Of a stretch of 64,000 nucleotides of DNA, positions 33,600 through 46,162 are shown in pieces. Both the position numbers and the translations under genes were made by a program. How positions within the stretch are numbered: position 1 is the first letter of the stretch; every line of letters starts with the position of its first letter. The stretch comes from Chlorocebus sabaeus (taxonomy: Eukaryota; Chordata; Mammalia; Primates; Cercopithecidae): NCBI RefSeq assembly GCF_047675955.1, contig NC_132912.1:80996382-81060381 (forward strand). Direction: 5' to 3'. The notes below the pieces were generated by a model. It saw only the letters and a program-made list of their open reading frames with translations. It searched no databases and was not told the origin of the DNA.

Positions 33600-33770
33600 C
33601 TTGGCTGCACACTGAAATTATCTAGGGAGAATAAGTAAAATACTGATGCTCCAGCCATAACCTAGACCTGAGATGGGAATTTCCGAGAAGAAGCGGGTGA
33701 GGGGTGGGGTGGTCTCAGGTATAAGCATTTTTTAAAGTTCCCTACAAGTGTGGTTAGGTTGAGAACCATT
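33600..33770. mobile_element. MER5/Charlie-type hAT relic
   Basis: 'ttggctgcacactgaaattatc', 'gggtggggtggtctcagg' and 'ttaggttgagaacca' match the family plan, ending in a typical hAT terminus. Confidence 0.6.
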
Positions 33771-34165
33771 GACCTAACAAAATTTGGAGGGCTGAAGCTG
33801 ACTATAAACACAGAAGAATTCCAGAGCTAAGATAGGCCAAAAAAAGCCAGAAAGGATTATATTTTCTTTTATTGATTATTAGTGTGACTTTGGAGAAGTC
33901 GTGTCACTACCTTGGGTTCTTCTGTAAATGACATAAGGGCCAAAGAGAATGGAATGTGACAATCATTTGAAAACAGATTCTTATTATTATGGTCATTTTG
34001 TAACCATATTATTCAGTTTGTTGTATTTATGGGGCTTAACCAGTGTCCTCTTCCCTTTGTCTGTGTTTGACTTCTTCAGTGTTTCCTGGGCTTCATGCTG
34101 ATGTAATGGAAACAGAATTTCCTAGATGGGTGGTGGGCAGGAATTTACATTTTAGCAGGCAAACT
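33771..34165. other. Repeat-poor stretch
   Basis: A weak MIR-like segment at 33885-33965 ('gtgtgactttggagaagtc') is possible but unproven. Confidence 0.35.
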
Positions 34166-35084
34166 GTAGGATTTCCAGTTCTAGACAAATGAACTTAATG
34201 CATTTCTCCCTAGCCTTCCTATAAAGTGCAGTTAAAAACCCAGACATTATATATAAAATAAACATAAAAAGTCTCTGAAAGGTGGAGAGAAGAAGGTAGA
34301 TTGGTTAGGAATTAACCCCTAACTAATAGCTAAACACCCAGACATCATGTAAGCAATATTCTTTTTAAAATTTTTGACAATAAATAATCTACTCCAACAA
34401 AATACCAGGGAAGAATCCATGTCATACCTTTACTTTGTAGAAAAGGCTGAGAAGCATAGGTTGAAAACATAGACTTCCATCTTCACCCGGAGGTGATGAG
34501 GTGCTCTTTTCCGTCCATGCTGAGGTGGTCTCCCAGGAAGTCGAGCAGGGAGCCTGGATTTCTACCTCCGCCCTGTGGTGATGAGCTGCCCTTCCCTGAA
34601 TGCCTTCCCTCAGTTCAGTGGAGACTACCCAGGGAGCATGAACTTCTACCCTCATCTGCTGGTAATGAATAGCTCCCTGCTCCCTGCCATGGTGGTACCA
34701 ATAGAGGCTACTGGGGAATCTGGACTTCCACTTCCTTCCAGTGATAAAGAGTTAGTGCCCGGCTTCCACCACCAGTCCAGTTTCAGCATAGGCCAGCTAA
34801 AACAAAAGATTTACATAAGATCTAGAGACTCATAATGTAACATCCCAAATGTTCAGAATAGGATAAAAAAACCACTCACCATACCAAGAGCCAGGAAACT
34901 CTCAACTGGAATGAGAGAAGGAAATCAACAGATGCCACTACTGAGACAACACAGATGTTGGAATAATCTGATAAGTATTTTAAAGAAGATGTCTTAAAAA
35001 TGTTTTAATGAGCATTTGTAAACATCTCTGAAACAAATGGAAACAAACTGTTCAGGCGATGTTTGTGCCCATCAAGGAACATAT
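34166..35084 (+). mobile_element. L1M 5' UTR / ORF1 start fragment
   Basis: 'cttcctataaagtgcag', 'aaaggtggagagaagaagg' and 'gaataggataaaaaaacc', then 'gttggaataatctgataag', are characteristic of the 5' region of old L1M elements. Frames at 34422-34835 lie in this UTR. Confidence 0.65.
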
Positions 35085-35780
35085 GAAGATCACCATTTCG
35101 GGGAGTTTAGGTATTTTTTTTAAGAGAGGAAGCAGCTGGTCAACTGGGTTTCAGTTTTTTAAACTCTAATCATTTCTATGAGGGCCTAAGTTGACTTAGT
35201 GTTAAATACCTCCTGAATCCTTTCAACTTATGTCTTGGCAGTCTTACATTAAAATGGAATGAATAGGGACACATTCAATCTCATTGGACATTATGGCTAA
35301 AGATTTAAGGAACTGAGAAGTGACATCACTTTGTATATAGAATCCAATTATAGCTGTCTCTGACCAGCTCATGTCTTACTTAAGCTATAACTCTTAATAG
35401 GAACCACGACTTCCCTCCTCTTCCTTACTGACTGCAGCTCCCATACCCCCTCTACCATCTGCTTACTACTCCACCCAGAGTCAGTTTAGGGGAGTTTTAT
35501 GGATGATTCAGTGACAGCCATTTTTATGGCACTTGGAGGAAAATGGGGGAAGGATGAAGGGGAGACTGGGTGCCCCTATTTCTCCTTTTCCTGCTACCAC
35601 TTTTACTGGAAACTCAACACAACACCCTTTAGAAGCTTTCCCAGCCTCACTTCTGTCGAAATCCAACACTCACCCCCACCCCAGATCTCACCCAATTACT
35701 TCTTTCATAGGCTTCAAATTCCTACAATAAAGCACCCAAGAATGCTTGACGCTAAGTTTTCTTTTAAAATAAAGTAATAT
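35085..35780. other. Repeat-poor stretch
   Basis: Nothing recognised. It contains the left target-site copy of the adjacent LTR (35777-35780). Confidence 0.4.
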
Positions 35781-36575
35781 TGATATGGACAGGAGACAGG
35801 GAAATACCAGGTAGAAGAGGGCGGTTCCCTGACAAAGTCCCTACCCTCAAGCCTGGATATCCCAGCCCTAAATGAGGACAGGCATTCCTGTTTTTGTGCC
35901 CAAAAGTTGCCTTTTGGCCACCACTCCCCTATCCTGTACCCATATAAGCCCCAAACCCCAGGTTCCAGAAGCAGATGAGGAGATGAGGAGATGAGGAGAC
36001 AAGCAGACAAATGGCAGAATGGCGTGGCAGAGAAAGAGAGAAGAGATGGAGGCTCTGAATGCTGGGAGGAGTTTGGCTGGAGGCAGTCAGAGAGGAGTTT
36101 GGCTGCTAAGATGGCCCAACTCCAGGGGGAGATCATCTTCCAACTCCATCCCCCTTCCAGCTCCCTATCCATCCTGCTGAGAGCCATCTCCACCACTCAA
36201 TAAAACCCCGCATTCATCCTTCAAGTCCATGTATGACCTGATTCTTTTGGGACCCTGGACAAGAGCTTGGGTTACAGAAAGCTCTCACACTTGGCCCTCT
36301 GCCCTTGTAAAAAGGCAGAGAGTCCACTGAACTGGTTAACACTTAAGCCATCTGTGGACAGCAAGGGTAAAAGTACACACTGTAACATGCACCCACTTGG
36401 GTGTTGGGAGTCACAGACACCCACCCCTAGACGCTGCCATGGGGCTGGAGCCCAAAAGCACTTGCCCCAGTTCCTACACCTGCTCCATAAGGGGTTTGAG
36501 CCTGCAGTGGCCTAACAGAGAGCCACACCCCCCATTGCATGTCCTGCAAAGGGGCCAGGGAGTTCTCCCATTTCA
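35781..36575 (+). mobile_element. Complete solitary class I ERV LTR (~795 bp)
   Basis: Begins TGATATGGACAGG and ends CCATTTCA, i.e. TG...CA. It is flanked on both sides by the 4-bp repeat atat (35777-35780 and 36576-36579), as expected of class I ERVs. A TATA-like 'cccatataagccc' at ~35939 and a polyadenylation signal 'caataaaacc' at ~36198 divide it into U3, R and a long U5. It carries short internal repeats: 'gatgaggag' three times near 35975, and 'aggagtttggctg' twice. The family name is not assigned. The 160-residue minus frame at 35714-36196 is not a gene. Confidence 0.8.
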
Positions 36576-37075
36576 ATATTATTAACCCATTTAAGCATAA
36601 GTCTTATTAATAGAGCACAACTGTTATCTGGCCTCCTTAACTCTTTAGGACACTTAGGAAAAGTGAATTAGTTCGACTTAGTTTCCCACCATTGACAGCA
36701 TTAAAATTGAGGTTTAGAAAACCTGAAAAGGCTCTGTGCTTGGGAACAAAGTGAAAATTCTATCATAGTGTTGCATAATCTGCCCCTTTCCAACTAGGGC
36801 CAACCAAAGTCAATGTTCTGTTGTCTTCTCAGAAATCCATAGTATCTGAGAATGAAAAGATTTCTTCCTGCCTGACCTGACATTTAAGTGAAGAGAGGGG
36901 AGCCACCAAGAGAAATGGATATTTGCTGATGTACCCAGGCCAGGCTGCTACCTAGATACCTCATATTCTCAGCCTTCTAAATTTCCTGCCTGATCAGATT
37001 CACAGGACCTTTTGGAGGTGAGGGGGATGCATTTCTTCATACCACATGTTCAGTATCAGGCTGTAAATTTTGCTC

Positions 37076-37110
<35 letters not shown>

Positions 37111-38829
37111 AAAAAAAAAGGCAAAATTGTTCTTAGTCTTGTCAAGCCCCAGGATGATTCTTAAGATTGTTCTATTGTCCAAAATTCTCTGGACAACCAG
37201 TTTTTCTTTAAAGGATTAAGCAAACTCTCAGAGCAGAAGTTGGGGATCTGGTCAGTGCCACATTAGACAATATTCCTGTACCAGACTCTACTTGGTAAGT
37301 ACAGCTAGTTGATTGTTGACCTTGTTTATTCACATAGATATCATTTTTGGTAAAAGCCTGCTTTGTTTGCTAACAGGCATATGTAAGGTTTAGGACAGAA
37401 AAGAGCAGAAAGCGATGGAATTGAGGCTTTTTGGTTTGTTTTCTCCAAGGTTTCTACTTACATAGGGATGAGTGACTATGCTGATTCTTCTCCTTTCATA
37501 ACAGTGGACTCCAAGTCTTTTGACCCACTGGTGATAGTAATTATGGATTCCTAAATCAATGCTTCTCTGACATCATCAGGAGAATCTTCAAAAATTAAAG
37601 AAACTGGAGCAGTTTTATGGTGAGATTTTAAAATAGCAGCTGCAGCTTCAAAGATGGGGTAGCAATCAATTAGGGAATGTAATGATCCAGGACTTAATAG
37701 GAAATGCAGTAACCACTGAGAGAAGTGAGGATATGTTCTCACTTAGCTAATGTTCTCACACAGATGATGAGGGCATGGATGATAAGCCACGTGAATAAAG
37801 CATATATTTTGTGCAGTGGTGGATTGTTTAAGGAAAGAAAAATTTAGGGCCTCTGTAGTAGATGGTTTTGAGGTACATTTTAGGGAAGTGACCAGAGATG
37901 CAGAGTGACATGTCATTTTATTTTATAGGATGCAACAGGAATCCCTAGAAAGTGTGGCTGAAATCTCCAGAGTCCCCACATCCTCCACTCCACCCCATTG
38001 ACCAGGGAGAAAGCAGCATCAGTCATAGCCATCTAATCCCCTTCACCTGCCCACTCCGCCCCCAGCTCAGGAAATTGTTTTAGGTCTCAGGTGATGAGAG
38101 CAATCAGCAAGTGGATTAGTGTTTGCCTGAGAGATTTGCCAGGGGAGCATTCTCCAGCGGTTGAGTCGTCTGCCTTGCCCAAAATAAAAAGCTAGTGTGC
38201 TCAGATTGGGTTTCTTGGTTGATAATGAAAAAATATGTGAAAGCTATAGACCTGCAGTGCATGGCTATAAAGACACAAGAAGTGAGATCTGGAAGGCTAA
38301 AGGAAACCTGAGTCAGATTGTTCATCCTTCTGTTCTCCATCAGTACCAGGTGTTTCATGTATGTATAAATAAATGGCTCTCATGAGCACCCATTCCACCA
38401 TTCAAAGTCATCACTTTCATGCAACTTTTTTCTTTACATTTCACCTTTGTGAAGATTGGTTTCTTGACCTTTGAGGGAATAGAGACCAAGGAATCATTCC
38501 CCTCTGACTAAATAATTCTTCATACAGAACATTCTTAGCAAAATAGTGCCAAGATTCTGCTTCTCCCATCTAAGTAATCCCCTTCGCACTTCTTTGTTTT
38601 TATTTTAATTATATCTGTTGCTGTTATTTGATTTCTGTGAAGATTAAGAAATAAGACTGAACATAGACATGGAATAAGATGAGAAATGTACAAAAAGGAA
38701 AAATAACCTTGTGGTTTTTACCTCCTGTATCTCTAGTTATGAGCAACATGTTGATTCAATTTTTAGTAGTACTATATGGAATTTAACTAATTTCTAAACA
38801 TAATCATTCTGAGTTAGTGGTATATTCTG
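36576..38829. other. Long repeat-poor stretch
   Basis: Only a (CAA)n run at 37075-37110 followed by poly-A is recognisable. A 63-residue minus frame at 37551-37742 looks protein-like but has no recognised relative. Confidence 0.4.
37075..37110. repeat. (CAA)n microsatellite with A tail
   Basis: About 12 CAA units followed directly by ten adenines. Confidence 0.95.
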
Positions 38830-39564
38830 AACTGACCTTTTAAAAAAGTTTTACTGTAGTATAATTTATATACAAAGAGGTATCTGTATTTAAAGTATAA
38901 GTGTTAACAAATATTTGCACCTGAGAAACTATTACATACTCAAAATAATAAACATAAACATTATCTCCAAATGTTTCCTTTTGCCCCTTTGTAATTTCTC
39001 TCCCACTTCTTTCAATCCCTCTTCCACACTGACCTGCTTTCTGTCACTAAAGATTAGTATATCTCTCAATTTATTTAGGTTGCTTTCATTTTGGCAATAA
39101 TTTTTAAGTTTTCAGGATAAGATCTTGCACATTCTTTGTCTGATTTATCCCTAAGGATTATATTTCCTGATGCTACTGTAAATGATAATTTTTAAATTTC
39201 AATTTTAGATTGTTAGCATATACAGTTGATACTTGTACACTGACCTCGTAGCCTTCAAACTTGTTAAATTTACTTACTAGCCCTGGCAAGGTTTTTGCAG
39301 AGTGCACCAGATTTTTTCTACATAGAAAATGATATATTAGTGAGTAAAGAGAATTTCATCTTTTCATTTTCAGTGTTGATGCCTTATATTGCCTTTTCTT
39401 GCCTTATTGTGCTGGCTGGAATCTCTAACACAGTACTGAACAGAAGCGGTGAGAGTGGCCATTCTTGTCTTCTCTTAAATTTTAGAGGGAAAACATCTGG
39501 TCTTTTACCATTAAGTATGATATTAGTTGTAGGTTTTTCATAAATGTTCTTTACCAGGTTGAGG

Positions 39565-39665
39565 CTTGCTTGCTTGCTTGCTCTCTCTCTCTCTCTTTCT
39601 CTTTCTGTCTTTCCTTCCTTCCTTCCTTCCTTCTTCTTTTTATCTTTCTTTTTTCTTTTTTGGTT
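39565..39665. repeat. Pyrimidine tract (CTTG)n(CT)n(CTTT)n(CCTT)n
   Basis: About 100 bases almost free of purines, derived from the nested L1 A tail. Such polypurine/polypyrimidine DNA can form triplex structures. Confidence 0.9.
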
Positions 39666-39992
39666 TTTGATAAGAACATTCAATATAAGATTTACATCTT
39701 AGCAATTTTAAGTATACAAGACCACACTGTGAACTATAGGCACTATACCATATCGTAGGTCTCCAGAACTTATTAATCTTGCATAGATGAAATTTTGTAC
39801 CCTTTAACCATCACCTCCTCATTTTCTCCTCCTCACAACCTTTGTCAACTGCCATTCTACCTTCTGCTTTCATGAGTTTTGACTATTTTAGATTCCACAT
39901 ATAAGTGAGATCATACAGTATTTGTCTTTCTGTGTCTGACTTACTTCGCTTAGCATAATGTCTCTCAGGTTCATACCTGTTGTTGCAAATAG
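39565..39992 (-). mobile_element. L1MB/MA-type 3' end nested in older L1
   Basis: Its tail forms the pyrimidine tract on the left, followed by reverse 3' UTR and ORF2-end sequence ('gtgagatcatacagtattt', 'ttcgcttagcataatgtc'). Flanks 'caggttgagg' (39555-39564) and 'caggattgagg' (39993-40003) form the target duplication within the host L1. Confidence 0.8.
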
Positions 39993-42401
39993 CAGGATTG
40001 AGGATGTTCCTTTCTATTTCAAGTTTGCTAAGGAATGAAGAATGGATGTTGGATTTTGTTAAATGCTGTTGTGCTACTATTGAAGTGCTCATATGGTTTT
40101 TCATTTTTCAGACTTATATGATGATTTACACTGATTAATTTCCATGCTAACTGCACTAAAATATGATCTGCTGACATTTTCTTAAGAATTTTTGCAATCT
40201 ATGTTCATGAGAGATTCTGGATTGTAGTTTTCTTTCTTGTAATGTCTTTGGTTTGGTATTAGAATAATGGTATCCTTATAGAATGAATTGAGACATGCTC
40301 CCTCCTCTGCAATTTTCTGAAAGAGTTTGTGTAAAATTAGTATTATCTCTACCTTAAATGTTTGATGGAATTTACCAGTGGAGCCATCTGGGCCTATAGT
40401 TTTCTTAATTAAATGTTTTTTTAACTGCAAATTCAATTTCCTTAATGGTTATAGAGCAATTCACTAATCTAATTCTTGGGTCACCTTTCGTAATTTTTCT
40501 TTCAAACAGCCTATAGATTTCATTTACGTTGTTGAATTTAATGGCATAAAACTATTTATAATATTCCTTTGTTATTTTCTTAATATCTGTAGAATCTGAA
40601 GTGATGTCACCTCTCCCGTTTCTGTTGCAATTTGTCTTTTCTATTTTTTCCTAATCACTTTGACTAGACATTTAACAGTTTTATTGATCCCAGAGAATGA
40701 GTTTTTTATTTCATTCTTTCTCTATTGTAATTGCTTACTATTTTGTTGATTTCTGTTCTGATATGTTATTTTCTTTCTTCTACTTAATTTGTTTTATTTG
40801 TTCTTGCTAGTTTTTTAAGATGAAAGTTGAATCATTGACCCGAGACCTTTTTTCTTTTCTAATATTGGCCTTCAGTCTATAAATTTTGAATCTGTTGTAT
40901 TTCCACTTTCATTCTGTTCAAAATACTTCATAATTTTTTTATTAGCTTTCCTTTGACCTATAGGTTAGTTAGAAGTGTGGTTGTTAGTGTCTAAAGTGTT
41001 CTGGTTTTTAAGTAGTTTGACTATAATGTGCCTTGGTATAATTTCCTCCAGGTTTCTTTTGCTTGTGCTTCAATCAGCTTCTTCAATCTGTGGGTTTGGA
41101 GTTTTTTAATCAAATTTGGAAGAAATTCTAGTTCATTATTTCAAATATATCTATGTTTTTGTTTCCTCTCCTTCTTTGGGGACTCCAGTTAGATGTATAT
41201 TAGGTAGTTTTTAGCTTTTCCATAGCTCATCAATCCTCTGTTCAGTTTTTTTCCCAGTATTTGTGTGAATGTGTGTTTGTGTTTCATTTTCAGTAGGTTA
41301 TATTGCTACATCTTTCAGTTTTTTTTCCTGCAATTTTTAGTTTGTCCTTAAACATCCAGTGTATTTATCTCAGACATCATAGTTTTCATCTCTACATGTT
41401 TGATTTGGACCTTTCATTATATCTTCTATATCTCTATTTCAGTTTTTCAGTCTTTTCCTTAGCTTCTTGAATATATGGAATAGAGCCCTAATAGCAGTTT
41501 TAACATCCCTGTCTGTTATTTCTATCATTTGTGTCATTTCTGGGTGACTTTTGATTAATTTTTTCCTCATTTTGGCTCATATTTTTCTTCCTCTTTGCAT
41601 GCATGGTAATTTCTTATTGGCTGCAGACTTTGTGAATTTATACGTTCTAGGATGTAGTTAAGTTAGTGAAGTTAGTAGTTAAGTTAGTTGAAAATAGTTT
41701 GATCTGTTCAGGTATTGCTTTTTAAGACTTTTAGGTAGAACCAGACCAGCATTTATTTTAGAGTTCATAACTGAGGAAGCATACATTTGAGCATAATGCC
41801 CAATCCTCCATGGACTATGAGATTTTCTAGCCTGGATATTAGGAATAGCCACAATTCCCAGCCTTATGTAAGTGCCAGTGATTATTTCCTCTAGTTCTGT
41901 TGGGTGGTTCTTTCTCTGGTCCCACATGTATGTGCTGATCAGTACTCGGCTGAATACTTGAAAGAAATCTCTTCAAATATTCAGAGTTCTTTGTGTCTCT
42001 CTCTTTTGTCTTGCCTAAGGCTTGCAAACTCTAGCTGCCTTTGTCTTCTCAGACCCAGTTCATTCTTCCCAGACATTGTCTGGCTCTGCCTGAGTCTCTC
42101 TTGCTGCTCAATGGCCTGAAAACTTTTCCCAGGCAGTAAGCTGGGGGAATCTTAAGCTCATCTCATTTGTTTACCACCTCTCAGGGATCACTATCTTTTG
42201 TTGCCTGATATTGAATGTCATGAGAACCACTGTTTCTTATTTTTTTAGTTTCTTAGTTGTTTCATATGAGAATGTACATCTTATCCCTGTTACACCGTAA
42301 GTCCACAAAATGCTGATCCCTTTCAAAAGTTCCAAGCATATAAAATTAAAGTGAATTTTTCATATACTTCAAAACTCTGTCTTTATTAAAGGTAATTTAC
42401 G

Positions 42402-42694
42402 TTTTTTTTTTTTTGAGACAGGGTCTCACTCTGTCACTCAGTCTGGAGTGCAATGGTGTGATCGGCTCACTGCAACCTCTGCCTCCTGGGTTCAAGCAAT
42501 TCTCACGTCTCAGCCTCCCAAGTAGCTGGGACTATAGGCATGTGTCAACACACTTGGCTAATTTTTGTATTTTTAGTAGAGATGGGGTTTTGCCATGTTT
42601 CCGAGGCTGGTCTCAAATTCCTGGCCTCAAGTGATCCACCTGCCTCGGCCTCCCAAAGTCCTGGGATTACAGGTGTTAGTCACCTCATCTGGCC
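42402..42694 (-). mobile_element. AluS/J-like element
   Basis: 'gagacagggtctcactctg' to 'cacctcatctggcc', full length with scattered substitutions. Confidence 0.94.
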
Positions 42695-43510
42695 TGATTT
42701 AATATGTAAATTGTTCAAAATAGGGAGTAGAAGTCCCTCTATCATGACTTAAAACAAAGCAAAGCAAAGCAAACCAAAGGAGTCACAGTATCATGCTGCA
42801 CAACCAGATGAAGCCAAACTCCACATTCTTCAGGTGTGAGTCTTAGTTCCGGCACCCTCAGATAAGCTGGGATGGGATCACCTACTCATCTGGAGAGTTT
42901 GCTGATTTGAGACAGTCTAAACACATACTACTGACCTTAAAGTGGGTGGGAAGTTGAGAAATGATAGAGGAGTTCCTCTTTAATAAAGCATTTCCTAGTG
43001 TATGTTCCATGAAACCCCAGTGTTTCACAAGATGTCAATAACTATTTATGAAAAATCTCAACCACAAAATACCATTTCAAGGTCAAATGAAATTTATGAA
43101 TAGTATTTTCCTTGTTAGGGATTCACAATGTACTTAAACTCTCAAAATTCTCTCAAAATTAACTTTGATTATACCAGATATACAAAGACTTTTAGATAAT
43201 TTCTCCTTTTTCTCTGAAAGATTTATGTATATATTTTTATTTGTAAACAACATACCTGACTACTGTAATCAGAACCAAATTCACATATGTACTAAAGTCA
43301 TGAAAATCAAATTTACTCGTATCCACAAAGTCATTGAACTGATATTGCTTTCAGTTCAAGTACTCAGTGAGAAAATCGTAACCTGAAACAAGAAGAAAAT
43401 CTTGCTTACAATCTGACTGAAATATCAGAAAGTATTATACGTGAAAATGCAAGATTTAAACATGTTCAGGGATCATGAATACGTTACCCGTTATTATGTC
43501 TAGTGCGTCC
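42695..43510. other. Repeat-poor stretch with (CAAAG)n near 42754-42777
   Basis: Apart from a short CAAAG repeat, nothing is recognised. Confidence 0.45.
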
Positions 43511-44040
43511 TGAGTACATAGGCATTCAATAAATTCATTCTATCAATAAATATTCATGAACACTTATTATGTGTCACGGCATGTACTAAACACTGGATGT
43601 ATGAAATTAAATAAAACATAGTCTCTGAATTGCAAGCAGCTTGACATTCATTGCGAATGGCAAGTAAATAAATTATTATTATTCATTAATCCAGAAGGAC
43701 CTTTTCATTCTCTCATGCACAGATGTTATTTGAGGACCTAACCATGTGCCAAGCACTGCTCTAGGATCTGAGGATATGCAAGATACAAAAAATATGGAGT
43801 CTCCCTTCTTTTTGATTTTCTTTTAAAAAAATAATTTATTTATTTGTTAAGAGACAGGATCGTGCTTTATTATCCAGGGTGGGGTGTAGTGACACAATTA
43901 CAGCTCACTGCAGCCTTGACAACCTGGGCTCAAGTGATCCTCCTCCCTCAGCCTTCCTGGTAGCTGGGACTCACAGGCATGCACCACCACACCCAGCTAA
44001 GAGTCTCTGTTCTAAGAGCTCATGATTTGATGGTGAAGGA
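43511..44040 (-). mobile_element. L2 LINE 3' ends, two pieces, Alu-interrupted
   Basis: Two reverse L2 3' termini follow each other: 'gcattcaataaattcattc...cacttattatgtgtcac' (43520-43660), then 'gaggacctaaccatgtgccaa' (43731-43830), continuing after the Alu with 'aagagctcatgatttgatgg'. Confidence 0.65.
43830..43999 (-). mobile_element. AluJ-like right monomer only
   Basis: 'gagacaggatcgtgctttatt' to 'caccaccacacccagctaa' is one Alu arm, 5'-truncated or a free right monomer. 'gagtctc' occurs on both sides (about 43797 and 44001). Confidence 0.85.
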
Positions 44041-44284
44041 AATTTAGAAAGTTATTGCATACTTTAATAAGCAGAACAATAAGTGGAGGTTAGTCAAGTA
44101 GAAAAAGACAGGTACCGAAGATGAATATGTACCTATGCAAAGAGACTTGGCACAGATCAATCCAGAAGGTAAGAAGGAACATGGTTGTTCACCTATCAAA
44201 GGACTATCAGTCTGGCTAGAACAAAAAGCAGAGGCAAGTGGACAAAGTTGGAGGAAGAGTGCTAAATATTGAATATTGTTCTGT

Positions 44285-45720
44285 TAGAAAATAACTTAGA
44301 CCTTTTCTTCACACCATACTAAAATGTATTCAAAGTAGCTCATAGGTGAAAATGTAAAACATAAAACTATAAAACATATGTAGAAAAACTATAGAAGAAA
44401 ATCTTTGTGATCTTGGTTTAAGTAAAGACGTCTTAAAACACCAAAAGCACAATCCTTATAAGAAAAAAATAATACATCGACATTATCAAAATTAAACTTT
44501 TATTATTAAAAAAAATCATTACGAAAATGAAGAGACAAATCACAAACCGGGCAAAAATATTTGCAAATTGTATATCCAATAAAGGGCTTGACTTTAGGAT
44601 ATATAAAGAACCTTTGCAACTCAGCCTGAAAACCCAAATGAAAAATAGACAAAGGCTAGACCTGGTGGCTCCCACTTGTAATACCAGAGGGAGGATTGCT
44701 TGAAGCCAGGAATTCAAGACCAGCCTTGGCAATGTAGCTAGACACAATCTCTACAAAATGAAAATAAAATAAAAAACTATCCAGGGATGATGGTGTGCAC
44801 CTGTAGTACTGGCTACTTGGGAGGCTGAGGTGGGAAGTTTGCTTGAGTTCGAGGAGTTGCAGGAGTTCAAGGACAAGGTGAGCTGTGCTCTCTGCATTCC
44901 AGCCTGGGCAGCAGAACAAGACCTTCTAAAAAAAAAAAAAAAAGAAAGATTTGAACAGAAATTTCACCGGAAAAAAAAAAAAAAAAGGGAAAAAAGAATA
45001 GTAAGTTAGCACATGTAGGCACATGGAAAGATTCTCATTATCATTAGTGATTACAGAAATATAGATTAAACCCACAATGAGATCCACTTCATGCCCTCTA
45101 AAATGATTACAATAAAAAAGACAATACCAAGTAGTAGTGAGGAAGATATCAGCAGCCTCACATATTGCCTAGAGGATTGTAAAATGGTACACCTTGTACT
45201 TTCTTAACATGTTTCTTAAAATGTTAAACATACAAGCACCATGTACCTCAGTAATCACACTTCCCCAGATAGTTACCCAAGAGAAATAAAAATACATGCT
45301 TATATATTCTTATATAAAGACTCATGGTAGGACTATTTATAATAGCTCCAAGCTGAAAAAAACTAACAAATATCCATTAACTAATGAAATAAACATATGC
45401 AGTTATATCCATGCAATGGAAGATTATTCAGCAATGAAAATAAATACACACAACAGTATGGATGAACCTCAAAAACATTATACTAACTGAAAAATAGCCA
45501 AGTACCAAAGGATACATATTGTATGATTCCATTTATATGACATTTCTAGGGAAGGCAAAACTGTAGAGGCATAAAGATTAGTAGTTGTCTAGGGCTGGGA
45601 GAGGGAGCAGAGACTAACTGTGGTGATGGCTGCATAGTTTTGTAAAACTAATCAGGTACACTTAGGATGGGTAAATTTTATGATATATAAATTATGCCTT
45701 CAAAAAGTGGGTAAAAATAA
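44285..45720 (+). mobile_element. L1MA/MB-type LINE 3' part
   Basis: ORF2 C-terminal marks in order: 'ataaagggcttgactttagg', 'cacaatgagatccacttcat', 'cccagatagttacccaagag', 'gattccatttatatgac', then 3' UTR 'actgtggtgatggctgcat'. An AluJ interrupts it at 44654-44944. Confidence 0.85.
44654..44944 (+). mobile_element. AluJ-like element with deletions, inside L1
   Basis: 'ggctagacctggtggctcc' to an A-rich tail. ~17 bases are missing early in the left arm ('aataccaga' joins 'gggaggattgc'). The L1 phrase 'gacaaa...gatttgaacag' is split around it. Confidence 0.9.
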
Positions 45721-45830
45721 AACAAATTAGTAGATACATATGTGAATGAAACAAACGTAGCCAAAGATTGGCAATTGTAGCCAAAACTGGCAATCTAAGT
45801 GTTAGGTATATTGATGTCCACCATACAAAT

Positions 45831-46135
45831 TTTTTGTTTGTTTGTTTGCTTTTTTGAGATGGACTCTCGCTCTGTCGCCCAGGCTGGAGTGCAGTAGAGC
45901 GATCTCAGCTCACTGCAAGCTCCGCCTCCCAGGTTCATGCCATTCTCCTGCCTCAGGCTCCCGAGTAGCTGGGACTACAGGTGCCTGCCACCAAGCCCAG
46001 TTAATTTTTGTATTTTTAGTAGAAATGGGGTTTCACCATGTTAGCCGGGATGGTCTTGATCTCCTGACCTCGTGATCCGCCCTCCTCAAACTCCCAAAGT
46101 GCTGGGATTACAGGTGTGAGCCACCGCACCCAGAC
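45831..46135 (-). mobile_element. AluY-like element
   Basis: 'gcaagctccgcctcccagg' and 'tgatctcctgacctcgtgatc' mark a young subfamily. The (TTTG)n tail is at the left. Confidence 0.93.
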
Positions 46136-46162
46136 AACAAATATTAAAACTTTTCTGTCTGT

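Larger units (their letters stand above)
38830..42295 (-). mobile_element. Old L1M LINE, near full order, interrupted
   Basis: On the minus strand the order is 5' UTR (~41650-42295), ORF1 relic (~41000-41650, reverse of 'aatttggagtccccgaagg'-type sequence), ORF2 relic with reverse-transcriptase region (~39120-40950) and 3' part. No frame is intact. 'tctttgcatgcatggtaatt' at ~41595 and 'gtgctgatcagtactcggc' at ~41932 are 5' UTR marks. A younger L1 3' end is nested at 39565-39992. Confidence 0.75.

Noticed and set aside
35714..36196. 160-residue minus frame, longest in the window
   Set aside because: Antisense to a solitary LTR and crossing its boundary; no recognisable domain.
45842..46075. 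Frames reading like 'LSPRLECSRAISAHCKLRLPG'-type peptides here and at 3468, 9149, 23929, 29185, 42413, 54115 and 61892
   Set aside because: These are translated Alu sequences, a known false gene signal; no exonisation evidence.
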